Shown here piece after piece: positions 46,515 through 56,239 of a stretch of 64,000 nt of DNA. The stretch comes from Endomychus coccineus (Eukaryota; Arthropoda; Insecta; Coleoptera; Endomychidae), in NCBI GenBank assembly GCA_958510875.1, contig OY294071.1, positions 38,087,042 through 38,151,041 on the forward strand, in the 5' to 3' direction. Numbering within the stretch: position 1 is the stretch's first letter; every line of letters starts with the position of its first letter. The notes below the pieces were generated by a model. It was given only the letters and a program-made list of their open reading frames with translations, ran no database searches and was not told the DNA's origin. The translations under genes and the position numbers were made by a program.

Positions 46515-47330
46515 ATTTACTAGTAGTATCATGAACAAAGAAGCAGATGTGCAATGGGCAATCCAATCTCTTCTTTTTTGGGCAATATTTTTCTGATAGA
46601 ACTTGAAACCTCTTTAAAATCAAAATTAAATCGGTTCCCAAAAGTTTCGCATACACATGTCGATGATATTTTCGTGATTATTAATGATTTTGATTTAATA
46701 ACTTTTTGTATACGGTTAATAGCCAATTCGACTAATTCAAATTCACTGTAGAAATAGAAACAGATAAGCAGCTTCCTTTCCTTGATATTAACATTATCAA
46801 AGATGTTCATCACTTGGAATTCAATATATATACAAAACACTCTCAAACAAATACTCTTGCGGATTCAGCTACATCAATCAATTGTAATATAGCTCCATTT
46901 AATAGTCTTGTTCATAGATTATTAAACTATCCTTTGAGCCAGGGGATTATAACAACGAACATGAGAAACTTCAGCCAAAAGCGCTGGACAAATCTTTGAT
47001 GATCAATAACTTAATTTCTAAACAAAAAAAGAAAATATAGCGCAACCAATTAACCAAATTGGAGCCACTACCTTCAAGCAGTGGAATAAAATTCGGAAGT
47101 TCCCCTTGTCATCCTTCAATAATTAATAAATTCTATAATTTGTTTTCTAAATTTGCAATACAACCCGTTTATAGATGTGAGAACAAGCTAAAGAACCATT
47201 TAAGCAAAACACCTTTGATGAAGTTTCTCCGACTTCGACAAATACGAGATTTACAAAATCAATTGTGCCATATAGGCCAAACTAGAAAGAACATTTTAAT
47301 TCAGTATAAAGAAAATTTTTCCGTAGTGTA
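46515..47330 (+). pseudogene. PLE RT/GIY-YIG pseudogene (family 5)
   Basis: Plus-strand pieces in PLE order: HEQRSRCAMGNPISSFLGNI (motif B, ends about 46600), THVDDIFVIINDF (motif C with HVDD, near 46655), EIETDKQLPFLDINIIKDVH (near 46760), KHSQTNTLADSATSINCNIA with LVHRLLNYPLS (46840-46940), FYNLFSKFAIQPVYRCENKL with KNHLSKTP (47130-47215), and HIGQTRKNIL (near 47275; the YIG motif). At least four frameshifts and two stops upstream of motif B. A dead, fairly old copy in intron 2. Confidence 0.82.
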
Positions 47331-48221
47331 TCCACAGTGTGAAATCTTTTATAGTTTATTCTTCTAATAAATAGGTAATGTTTGTCTTCAATCTCTTAGA
47401 TTATTTCTGCCAAGTACTTGAATAATGTTAATCCTATTGGTACTTTAATATATTGCCTTGATTATGGAGTATGTTTATAACATAACCACTGCCTTGTTGA
47501 AATATAATTAAATGACTTCAATAGAGTGGAAAGTATGAACCATGGAATGAAAAGTTGCGGAGAAACTAATTTGGTTTAAAATATTCACACACGGCAGAAA
47601 CATTTTTAACAGTCTTTTATTAAATCTTTCATTGGTTATATAAGGAAAGCAACGTTTATAAATCAATAACATACTAGGTTAGACTAGTGGAATATCAGCT
47701 CTATGGTGAAGGTTTACAACGTTGCCTAGAACTTTCCTTCTGCATATATAATTGAAACTCATAGGTATAAGTATTACGTGATGCTAATTATATTACTAGA
47801 ACTGCAATAGTAACATAGGCTCCACAATTTTTTTAATTAATCGTTTAATGTTATATTTCATTCAATTTCAATTATTAGATCTAAGCTTCCGTTGAGAAAA
47901 CATTCCGGCGGTATTAGTAATGGAGCAAAATAAGGGTAGCGAATGAAGATCAACATAAGTCTAAAGTTTTCACATTTACTGCATATGAATTCAGTCAAAT
48001 TGAATGTAGTTAATCGTAAATAAAGCACAAATTCACATTTTTATAACAGCGTATTATCAATAGTTCCACCAAATAGTGGCATTTGCAGAATGAGTTATTA
48101 ACTTCATACTACTAAGATATAATTCAAGTATTCATTACTGTACTACCTATACGTATGTAATCAGAAGTATGGTGGACATTATAAATAAGAAATAATCACC
48201 CTTATTCACTAAAAATACTGT
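47331..48221. other. Unassigned intron DNA
   Basis: Nothing recognised in this part of intron 2. Confidence 0.45.
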
Positions 48222-48330
48222 TAAGTACTCATGACCTTTCGCCTACCAAGTAGCTATCATCAGAGTAAAGTAAATAAGACATCACAATGTGCCTGTTTAA
48301 ATACTATTTGGGAATGATGCACACAAGGGG
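48222..48330 (-). mobile_element. PLE terminal remnant with hammerhead-like core
   Basis: The minus strand at about 48222-48262 reads CTGATGATAGCTACTTGGTA, GGC, GAAAGGTCATGAGTAC. The 5' core and GAAA are kept, but stem II is weak (CTAC/GTAG) and the base after GAAA is G. It lies between plus-strand PLE pieces, so it is a separate insertion or an inverted end. Confidence 0.5.
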
Positions 48331-48799
48331 TTGCCCTCAGCTGGACATAGATCGAAATTTATTAAATTGCTTTTCCGTTTATTCATTTCAATCCCTTCTA
48401 AATTCTCTAGATATTTGTCCGTACTGTGTTTTAACAGTTATATAGTTTCTTGAGAAACGGTGTGACCTGTGTTTGAAATATGTTCGGCTTACGCTTATTT
48501 TTCTTTATATATGCAAAATGTTCTTTATAACGAGTAGAAAAGTTTTATTGCAAATTTATAAAACAAATTATAGAATTTATTAATTACTGAAGAATGATGA
48601 GTGGAAGTTTTGAATTTTATTGAACTATTTGGTTTGTTGGTACCATTCCAATTTCCGTTTTGCTTAGAAATTAAATTATTATTATTATTTGTCGTAACCG
48701 TTGTCCAGCGTTATTTGCTGAAGTATCTTAACTTTGTTGTTATAATTTTGCTGGCTCAAAATGACAAATCAAATAGGTATACTCCGGAGGATTAAACTA

Positions 48800-48940
48800 C
48801 TACATTTAATAATCTTGTTCATAAATTATTGAACGTCTATTTGAGCAAAAAAATTATAACAATCAAGTTGAGAAACTTCAGCAAATAGCGCTGGACAATG
48901 GTTACGACAAATCTTTGATCAATAAATTAATTAAACACAC
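48800..48940 (+). pseudogene. PLE RT fragment (family 5), second piece
   Basis: TTFNNLVHKLLNVYLSKK, then in another frame YNNQVEKLQQIALDNGYDKS and LINKLIKH. The same block occurs near 46900-47010 in the previous pseudogene, so this is a partial second copy. One frameshift near 48850. Confidence 0.7.
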
Positions 48941-49220
48941 CAACTTATGGTAACTTACCTTTGAGATTATCTACCGTTAAGAGGAAAATTCCAAATTATT
49001 GAAAAATTACATGTTCATCAGTAGTCACATATAAAACGGAGTTGGTCGCCATGCACAGATAATTATCAAGTTAGTGAATGATTCAAATATTTTGGCAAAC
49101 ATTGCCGAACACAACAATCTGGTTTGGATTATTTAGAGTTTAATATGATTGGTAAAAATGTAGTGACTTTTTGTAAATCATCTAGTCTATATATATTTCA
49201 TAAATTTTCATCTTTTTCAG

Positions 49221-49391
49221 TGGCTTGTTCAACGGTAACGGTAACGAAATGTCAAGCCGCGTTACGGACACTCCAAGCCTTTCCGTTCTTCAAGCCTACC
49301 TGCTTATGCAAAGAACCTCACGTAGATCCGGACTGCAACTCATTCAGAGACTTCTTATTCGACCATCCCTGCGTTTTCGTTTTAAAAAAAG
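49221..49391 (+). CDS. Gfrl: GDNF-receptor-like protein, exon 3
   Basis: Acceptor TTTTTCAG|TG at 49220/49221; donor G|GTGAGT at 49391/49392; phase 1 on both sides. It encodes ACSTVTVTKCQAALRTLQAF, PFFKPTCLCKEPHVDPDCNS, FRDFLFDHPCVFVLKK. With exon 2 this gives ten cysteines in the order expected of a GDNF/GAS1 domain (C..C..C..C / C....C..AL..L.. C-x-C ..D..C .. PC), the ligand-binding module of GDNF-family receptors and of the arthropod Gfrl protein. GC content and codon use differ sharply from the surrounding intron. The next exons are not recognised in the window. Confidence 0.88.
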
Positions 49392-49504
49392 GTGAGTTCC
49401 ACTTCCTTTCCAAAATATTTCGAAAACCATTTTTATTTGTAAGGTGAAATTATTTCATTGTCAATATTTTAACACATCGAAATACACAGTCACCGTTTAG
49501 CGAA

Positions 49505-49715
49505 AATATGCCATTATAAATGGTGGATGCGCCAGAGCAGTTTGGTATCTCAAATTTAACTCCAGAACTCTAACCTACGTAAGTTTTACTAAACCACTCT
49601 TAGATTTTGTTCATCAAGATAGTTTCAGGTTGTAGGAAGTTATGATCTCAGTAATGCTATCCATACCCCTTTTCCTTATCCGAATGAGTAATCTGTTTAT
49701 TCGTATATAGTTGTG
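49505..49715. repeat. Dispersed repeat, copy A
   Basis: CATTATAAATGGTGGATGCG through CTTATCCGAATGAGTAATCT to GTTTATTC resembles 57568-57785 over its length, at perhaps 65-75% identity by eye. No termini or coding content are clear. Confidence 0.55.
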
Positions 49716-50639
49716 TTGGTGTAGTGGTCGAAGTCAAACACTGCACGTAATAATCATGTGAGATTAGTATTTACATACATATAGGGATACATCTTTGGTG
49801 ATTTATTTCTAGAAAATGTGCAGCATGAATAGCACCAAAAGAAAGATGTTTTGCTGTTGCAACCATTCTTTTATTTCTCCCTTTTTCGATAACGTATTTG
49901 ATAACTTTTCCTTTTTTCCTATGGTATGATGTATTCATCATGATAAAAGATGCTTGATGCTTAAATTTGGAAGCAATTGCTTTTAAAACCATGTTTTGGG
50001 ACCAATTATAAGTTAAGCTCCAGGGATTAAACTAAACCTTCTCGATCGCCAGCCTGCAAATCTATATACCTGTCATAAAATTATTACCTCACTATCATCA
50101 CAATATTGAAATGTTCTCATCAAGACTGTTCCCAACGAGTTCTGTGATCTTGACGCTGCGCTTAACCAAGTACTGCCATGAGAGCCAATAGTCTCTTTCT
50201 GGAATATTCAAGTTTCACCTAGAAATACGAGCTCAAAAATATTTTCTTCCGAGACTTGTTTATATTCCCTCAAGCACTAAATTGCCTATGTAGATATATT
50301 TGATGATCCCACGAGACCTCTACGATGATCGCCCTTTTGCACTAGAAACAAATATTGCACAAAATTTTCCGTAACCGATCAATGCAGATTTTGAATAAAT
50401 TTTGTTTACGAAATTCTTCTTGTGAAGTCTGCAGCTTTATGTCTCTAACCATAAACCGTACATATGTACATCAACATCCCAAATTCTAGATGGTTGTAGA
50501 TAGGCGCAGAAGAAATATTGACTGCGAAAATCTCAATTTTTTTTAGACCGATTATAATACTTCTTTGTATTACGTATAGTGAAGCAAGTAAAACAACATA
50601 TATTTCATTATCTCGAATAGTAGACTTCCGCGGATAGCT
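49716..50639. other. Unassigned intron DNA
   Basis: No element recognised. A lysine/histidine-rich frame at 49771-49992 (-) is unassigned. Confidence 0.4.
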
Positions 50640-50790
50640 AATCTTGAAAATTATTGGCTTCCGGATGGATTCCGCGTCATAATAGCACGACTTTATGCCG
50701 ACGTTTCGTCAACCATTATGTGGGGATCAGCTCTTAATGACTGTTTGCCATAAGCTGATCGGTGGTCCTTTGGGGCACAGGGAGTAAAAT
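50640..50790 (-). mobile_element. Degraded PLE terminus
   Basis: The minus strand reads AGCTGATCCCCACATAATGG, TTGAC, GAAACGTCGGCATAAAGTC. GAAACGTC is kept but CTGATCC replaces CUGANGA. Resembles PLE terminal sequence only; the coding part is absent. Confidence 0.4.
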
Positions 50791-50796
50791 ACTCAT

Positions 50797-51101
50797 TACA
50801 TACACGAAATTGTGGCCAATTAGGCAAAGAAACTTTGAACTTGTTTATACTTAACCAGAACAATTCTCAGTCAGTTCTATTGAAATATAGATAAGAACCG
50901 GGATGCTGTCATTGAATAAGAACTGTCAAGTAACTGCCACCATAGCAGTACTTTAACCTACAAACCTTACTTCAAAAACGACTGAACTTTAGATGAATAT
51001 CATGAATCTATGGTAGGGCATCGAATCGCATTGTGTTCATCAATGATCTACTATCCTTTCAGAGGTTTATATTTACAAAAATATAAAAATCTAACGGGAC
51101 C
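50797..51101. repeat. Repeat related to 41.86-42.38 kb
   Basis: CACGAAATTGTGGCCAATTA (50801) matches 42335-42375, and AAACGACTGAACTTTAGATG to ACGGGACCA (50981-51101) matches 42040-42169. The two blocks come in opposite order at the two loci. Ends at the (TA)n before the PLE copy. Confidence 0.7.
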
Positions 51102-51115
51102 ATATATATATATAT
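51102..51115. repeat. (TA)n at PLE boundary
   Basis: Short TA run directly before GTTTCTTCTTAGG. Confidence 0.8.
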
Positions 51116-51353
51116 GTTTCTTCTTAGGTAGAAAATCAACCAAGCGTGAAATAGTTCGAAAGTCCAAAGGTCAAGCATAACGGGGGATATAAATACCTGT
51201 CCCTCCAAGTAAGCGTCAGTTCGCCTAGATTTTCCAGACTCTACGGTCGAATCACCTGAAGATGGCAAATGCGACTTTGCCGAAACGTCGTGAAATTGGT
51301 CCTTTTGAGGACCGGAACCACACAACGCGGATCAATACCCGAGAATCCAGTTC

Positions 51354-51355
<2 letters not shown>
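51116..51355 (+). mobile_element. PLE 3' fragment (family 3), second copy
   Basis: From 51130 it is the plus-strand equivalent of the 3' end of the element at 3877-6860, through the hammerhead-like motif to ...GAATCCAGTTCTACA, then (TA)n. The 13-14 bp at its 5' edge (GTTTCTTCTTAGGT) are the element's own outermost 3' bases in inverted orientation, while the matching bases are missing from its 3' edge. So even this short copy has an inverted terminus. Confidence 0.85.
51255..51291 (+). ncRNA. Hammerhead-like motif (PLE family 3)
   Basis: Same sequence as at 3972-4008 and 6792-6828: CTGAAGA, extra T, GGCAAA/TTTGCC, GAAACGTC; core intact. Confidence 0.6.

Positions 51356-51428
<73 letters not shown>
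51356..51428. repeat. (TA)n microsatellite, 73 bp
   Basis: Separates the family-3 PLE fragment from the next inverted repeat. Confidence 0.95.
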
Positions 51429-51430
<2 letters not shown>

Positions 51431-52178
51431 TCTTCATCAGGAACTCTACAATGAATTAAAAATGAACGGGAGTGAGGTTTGAAATCCTTTTTACTCGCCG
51501 TAATTTATAGAATAACATGTCACAAAAGACAACACTTTTGGTATAATACTGTTACAGTTAAAATTTGATTAAAATGATTATGATAGATTAAAATAAGTGT
51601 GAAACAGTTTAAAAATTCCACCTGGGCTCGTATAGAGGTCATGTAGGACTCAGAAAAAAATGATGTGTGTGAATGACATATGACATTGAATCAATTGAAA
51701 TTGACAATTGACGTGCATAATAGATTACTAGTGACTTTGTTGCCAACATAAAATGAGATGAAAAATAAAAAACACTAACTACTCAAGGGTACCAACTTGA
51801 TATTTATTGAAATGAATTTTGGTCTGTCTCATAAGGAGTAATCTATTATGCACGTCAATTGTCAATTTCAATTGATTCAATGTCATATGTCATTCACACA
51901 CATCATTTCTGTCTGAACCCTACATGACCTCTATACGAGCCCAGGTGGAATTTTTAAAATATTTCACACTTATTTTAATCTATCATGATCATTTTTATTC
52001 AAATTTTGACTGTAAAAGTATTATACCAAAAGTGTTGTCTTTTGTGACATGTTATTCTATAAATTACGGCGAGTAAAAGGGATTTCAAACCTCACTTTCG
52101 TAAGTACACATGCTGAAATGTTTTTTCAAGCCAAATAATGTTCATTTTTAATTCATTGTAGAGTTCCTGATGAAGAGC
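51429..52178. repeat. Inverted repeat of another PLE-like terminus (family 6)
   Basis: 51429-51731 pairs with 51838-52178 (GCTCTTCATCAGGAACTCTA / TAGAGTTCCTGATGAAGAGC). The right arm holds an extra 40 bp near 52098-52138; the spacer is about 106 bp and non-coding. The left arm starts at (TA)n in the middle of the hammerhead-like motif, so only the right side has a complete motif. Confidence 0.85.
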
Positions 52179-52200
52179 CAATAAATGACTCGAAACTATG
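52167..52200 (+). ncRNA. Hammerhead-like motif (family 6)
   Basis: CTGATGA, one unpaired A, GAG / CTC stem with an 11-12 nt loop, GAAAC. Core conserved; stem II is only 3 bp. The same layout as in families 1, 3 and 4. Confidence 0.5.
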
Positions 52201-52281
52201 AATAGAAAAAAGAGTTCACTTTATTTTCCATCCCCTTGTTGACTGCATACCTGAATTTAAAGAGATTCTTCTTTAACTTAG

Positions 52282-53805
52282 GCAGTCGTCCAACCTTCAC
52301 ACCTTGATATATATAACATCAGGGTCTCCGTACGACCACACGAGCTGGTATAATTGGACACGTTGATTAACGACGAGCTTCCGGAATTCGCCGACCTCTG
52401 GGAAATCAACGAGGCCGTATATGGTGCCGCAAAGCGACTCGTTCCGGAAGTGCGGAGTGAGAGACCGCAAGACCAGATCGAGAAAACCGAACGGCGCCTA
52501 CACAAAGTCGAGGCCAAAATTCAGTCGGCGAGGCAGCAAGCGTCTCGGATCCAGTGTGTGATGGATTTTATTTCTAGCGGCAGGGCTTTCACGTCAAAAA
52601 TTAGGCGTATAGCCGCCTAACTGCGCCGCCACCATCACACACTGAAACATACAGTGTTGTAGACCATCAAGCAACATTGTGCGGATAGGATTCGAGTCCT
52701 GGGCGTGGTAAGGAGAAATCTGGCCAAACGGGTTAGACGCATCAGGGAAAATTCCTTGTTTCGCGATAGCCCCTCTCTGCTTTTTGAATCTCCATTGCCC
52801 ACAATTGCTGCTCCACCGACTGTGGAGGAGGTTGAGCAGTTCTGGAAAGGAGTGTATGAGTCACCGCGTCCAATTCACCTAGACACTCCAGCCCTAGCAC
52901 ACTTCGAAATGTTTTGCGCTGAACGTCAACTTCCGCAAACAAAAGTGTGCGAAGCAGTCAGTGAGGATGAGGTCCGACAAGCTCTTGTCGGTACCAAAAA
53001 ATTTGCTGCTTCCGGCCCTGACGGCATTAACATATGGTGGTGGAAGAAATTTCCTTCCACTCACCGCCGACTGGCCAGAGTCTTTGACTCATGGCTCAAA
53101 GAGGAGCGTCATATTCCATGCTGGGCTGTCGAGGGGTACACTGTGCTACTTCCAAAGAGTGGAGACTTGTCTGATCCCAAGAACTACCGGCCGATCACTT
53201 GTCTCAACACCTGCTACAAGTTATTTACACGTATCTTGTATGCTAGGTTGTTGAAATCGATCGGTCCGGTAATCAATAACATCAGCGAGCAGCGTGGGGC
53301 AAAGAAAGGCATGGAGGGTTGCTGGGAGAACCTGGTGATAGATAGATCTATCACTCAGGACTCCATACTCTACAAGCGCAACCTTTCCATGGCCTGGATT
53401 GACTACCGCAAGGCATTTGATTCAACATCACATGAGCTATTATTATACTTGCTCCAATGCCTTGCTGTACCAACCCCACTAGTGAGATGCATAGAACATC
53501 TTTTGCCACTCTGGAAGACCCGTTTTGCCATCACATCAGGCACACGACGAGTCTTGACAGAGTTGGTAACATTCAATAGGGGTGTTTTCCAAGGAGACTC
53601 CTTGAGTCCCCTCTTGCTCAACATCTCAGTGCTGCCGCTCTCCATTGCTTTAAGACGGACTCGTGGATATTACTCTGGACCACCGAACGACCGGAGGCAC
53701 CAGATCACCCATTTATTTTACATGGATGATTTGAAACTGTATGCCTCTGGGGAGAAAAACCTCCATAAGCTCTCAATGTGGTTCAGGAATATACACGAGC
53801 CATAG
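52282..53805 (+). pseudogene. R4-like reverse transcriptase, N-terminal and palm part
   Basis: One frame carries LWEINEAVYGAAKRLVPEVR, FAASGPDGINIWWWKKF, YRPITCLNTCYKLFTRILYA, the motif A block AWIDYRKAFDSTSHELLLYL, motif B FQGDSLSPLLLNISVLPLS and motif C HLFYMDDLKLYASG. Stops interrupt it at about 52342, at 52618 (TAA) and at 52660 (TAG); the RT from 52705 to 53805 is open for 366 codons. The frame is lost by an apparent one-base deletion near 53768, after which the product continues in another frame. Inactive copy. Confidence 0.85.
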
Positions 53806-54400
53806 GAATGGACTTGGGATTGAACAAATGCGCATTGTTTCATTTGAGGAGAGGACGATCTCCAGAAGTGCACGAGAATATGCAGCTTGCCGATGGAAGC
53901 ATCTCTAAACACCTTGATGCTGGAGAGACCTATCGATACCTGGGAATTGAACAGCGTCCTAATTATGACGCTTCCCAGGTAAAGGTGGCTCTCCGCGGCA
54001 AGTACAGAAACCTTGTTCGAAAGATTTGGTCTTCCGAACTTTCGAGTGGGAACAAGGTGTCTGCAACAAATATGCTTGCCGTTCCAGTCCTGCTCCACTC
54101 TTTTGGAGTGATGAAATGGACGGTCGATGAGATGCATAGATTCGACAAACACACCCGGAAAATGATACATATCCATCACAATTTGCATCCTAGGTCGTCC
54201 GTTTCCCGCATTTATCTCCCACGTCATCGGGGAGGAGGTGGGTCTGCATCGATGTGTGGTTCTGAGTATAGCTTGTAAAGTTCTCAGGAGCTCGGACCCC
54301 CTCCTGTGCCTTGTTAAAAGTCACGAGTTGGCCGGAGTGGGGGCATTTATCGTTAACGCAGCACAAAAAGCTGCGGAAGAACTGACTTGACAAGCCGATA
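53778..54400 (+). pseudogene. R4-like RT thumb/linker region
   Basis: Continues the RT after the frameshift: RAIGMDLGLNKCALFHLRRG, ETYRYLGIEQRPNYDASQ, LRGKYRNLVRKIWSSELSSG and KWTVDEMHRFDKHTRKMIHI. A second frameshift near 54220 is followed by RCVVLSIACKVLRSSDPLL in a new frame, and the AQKAAEEL stretch ends in a stop near 54388. Between 54387 and 54442 TTGACAAGCCGA and TCGGCTTGTCAA form a short inverted repeat. Confidence 0.75.
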
Positions 54401-54436
54401 CACGGTGTTTTCTATCGAAACATCGAAACGCTCGGC

Positions 54437-55177
54437 TTGTCAACTAGGCTGACCTTCGGCTACCTAAGATCAGCCGGGCTTACATCCGAGACTGAGGGAT
54501 TTACCGCAGCTTGCCAAGATGGCGTAATTAATACCTTGGTCTATCGCCGCAATGTGATGGGTGTACAGGTCCCTGATGTCAGGTGCAGGGCCTGTCGAAA
54601 AGCGCCTGAGACGCTTTTCCACGTTCTGTCGGCATGTCCGGCAGAAGCGGCCTCGGCGTACACCCATCGCCATAATGCGGCCCTACGGGTGCTGTATCAC
54701 CATCTAAGGCATTCGTACGGTATAGACCAAGAGCCGGTGCTGCCTTACATGCCAGGAGATATTGAGTCCGTTGTCGGAAACGAAAAATGCCAGATCTACT
54801 GAAATTTCCCGTTTCCGACCGTCAGGTCCATACAAGCAAATAGGCCTGACGTTGTCCTCCTCGATAAACTGAGCAAGACTATGTATGTCATCGAATTCTC
54901 TGCTCTGGCAGAGAAGAACATAGTCTTGAAAGAGGAGGAAAAATGGACAAAATATCAAGATCTCCTGTTCGAGCTTCGCACGCTATACCCAGGCCACAAG
55001 ATCGTATTAGTGGTTCTGATCATCGGTGTTTCGGGCGGAATTCGGTCTTCGCTGCGTTCGAACATGAAGATCATTCCGGCCTGTAGGAACTCGGCGCAGA
55101 TCTTGATAGACCGGATGCAAAAGGCAGTCATTCTGGGTTCAATTAGAATACTTAGGGCACACGATTTGGGAACCTGA
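54437..55177 (+). pseudogene. R4-like zinc knuckle and REL endonuclease
   Basis: The frame reads CRACRKAPETLFHVLSACP (C-x2-C-x7-H-x4-C, the CCHC knuckle of REL-type elements), YHHLRHSYGIDQEPVLPYMP, then a nonsense codon at 54800-54802 (TGA where the 41 kb sister has TGG). In a second stretch RPDVVLLDKLSKTMYVIEFS (RPD-x12-E-x-S nuclease core), KWTKYQDLLFELRTLYPGHK and IIGVSGGI follow. The ORF stop overlaps the start of the 3' hairpin. Confidence 0.85.
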
Positions 55178-55210
55178 AGCTACTTACCGACCGGGGGGAG
55201 GAGTAGCTTC
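55176..55210 (+). other. 3' UTR hairpin of the R4-like element
   Basis: GAAGCTACT and AGTAGCTTC pair over 9 bp around a GC-rich loop; conserved with changed loop at 40784-40819. Confidence 0.55.
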
Positions 55211-55307
55211 GGTTAACCGCCTTTTTCGGTTTTCTGGCGCGACTGCTGCGATGTCGTCGGAGCTCGCAGCAGCCACGACCATGTTTGTGTGTAAAAAAAA
55301 AAGTATT

Positions 55308-55811
55308 TATACAGGGTGAGTCAGTGTTTTGTAGACAAACTGCAATAGGAGATAGAACAAGTGTTTTTAAGAAGAAAAGTCCCCATAAACATATGTCATA
55401 GAAGGCTTCGTTTTCGAGATACAGGGATTGAAAAAAAAATTTCGTTTTTTGCGAATATCTCCGTTTATCGTACAAAAGACAGCTTTCGTAAGCACTTTCT
55501 ACTCATAGTAAGTTATGTTCTGTGCGATACAAAAAATCTTTTACTCTTAATTGGTGAAGATTTTGAAGGGGTAGTGGGTGATTTTCGCCCCAACTTCTAC
55601 GCCATTGAAAAAAGTACGTTTTTGAGACAATCGTTTGAACCGTCAATGTTTTCTATACAAAAAAGGTACTCATGGTCCTAAGCTCTAAAAATGACCGTTT
55701 TCGAGAAAAATCAACTTTTACGACATATGTTTATTGGAACTTTTCTCCTTAAAAGCATCTGTTCTATCTCCTGTTAAAGTTTGTCTACAAAAAACTGATT
55801 CACCCTGTATA
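55308..55811. mobile_element. MITE, TATACAGGGTG family, 504 bp
   Basis: Terminal inverted repeats TATACAGGGTGAGTCAGT...TTTGTAGACAAACT and the mirror AGTTTGTCTAC...ACTGATTCACCCTGTATA. No transposase. The inside (GAATATCTCCG, GGTGAAGATTTTGAAGGGGT, CTTCTACGCCA) is shared with one arm of 28493-29419, so the two elements are related. Inserted at the 3' end of the R4-like element. Confidence 0.88.
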
Positions 55812-55828
55812 TACATATATACATTCAA

Positions 55829-55882
55829 ACCTGGTCGGGGCTGCTGCGAGCTCCGACGACATCGCAGCAGTCGCGCCAGACT
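55829..55882 (-). repeat. Inverted copy of the R4-like 3' terminus
   Basis: About 52 bp (GGGGCTGCTGCGAGCTCCGA...) are the reverse complement of 55234-55285. Thus the R4-like 3' end occurs on both sides of the MITE in opposite orientations. Confidence 0.8.
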
Positions 55883-55954
55883 ACATATGGATTATATGTA
55901 TTTAATAATAGAAATAAGGTTGTATTTGCTAATTGAGCGATTTTAGGTAATCTC

Positions 55955-56216
55955 GTATAGGGATGGAAGATTCCTATACTACAATTACAAGGATTCGTGA
56001 CACCAGTAGACCTGCACTTGCGGAACCCAAGTTTGACGCTAGTCATCAAATCCCTCCCGAAAATACTGAAATCCTAGCCCGAGCCCCAAACGTATATCAG
56101 CGACAAATTCTTGAAGCGATAGAAATCCTAAAACATCCAAATAATCTAAGCCGTGACTGAGGAATTACCTTCCCAACATTTGGAAACCCATCCTCGAAAA
56201 TTCCACTTAGCACATG
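55955..56216 (+). pseudogene. PLE GIY-YIG tail fragment (another family)
   Basis: Encodes YTTITRIRDT, then ALAEPKFDASHQIPPENTEI, LARAPNVYQRQILEAIEILK, HPNNLSRD, and after a frameshift YLPNIWKPILENST and a stop. A-E-x-K, H-x-I, E-N-T-x-I-L-A, Y-x-R-x-I-x-E-A-I-E-I-x-K-H-P-N-N is the typical C-terminal pattern of GIY-YIG domains in PLEs and some related retroelements. No RT attached. Confidence 0.65.
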
Positions 56217-56239
56217 ACTCTTCAATAATGAAGCTTCAA

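Larger units (their letters stand above)
52270..55285 (+). mobile_element. R4-like non-LTR retrotransposon, 5'-truncated
   Basis: About 3 kb running from a truncated N-terminal coding region through RT, zinc-knuckle and restriction-like endonuclease (REL) to a GC-rich 3' end with a hairpin. A single-ORF element with C-terminal REL endonuclease and a YMDD-type RT is the arrangement of the R2/R4 group; assignment to R4/Dong-like is by motif memory. Much higher GC than surrounding DNA. Two further fragments (14620-15385, 40705-41858) belong to the same family. Confidence 0.82.
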
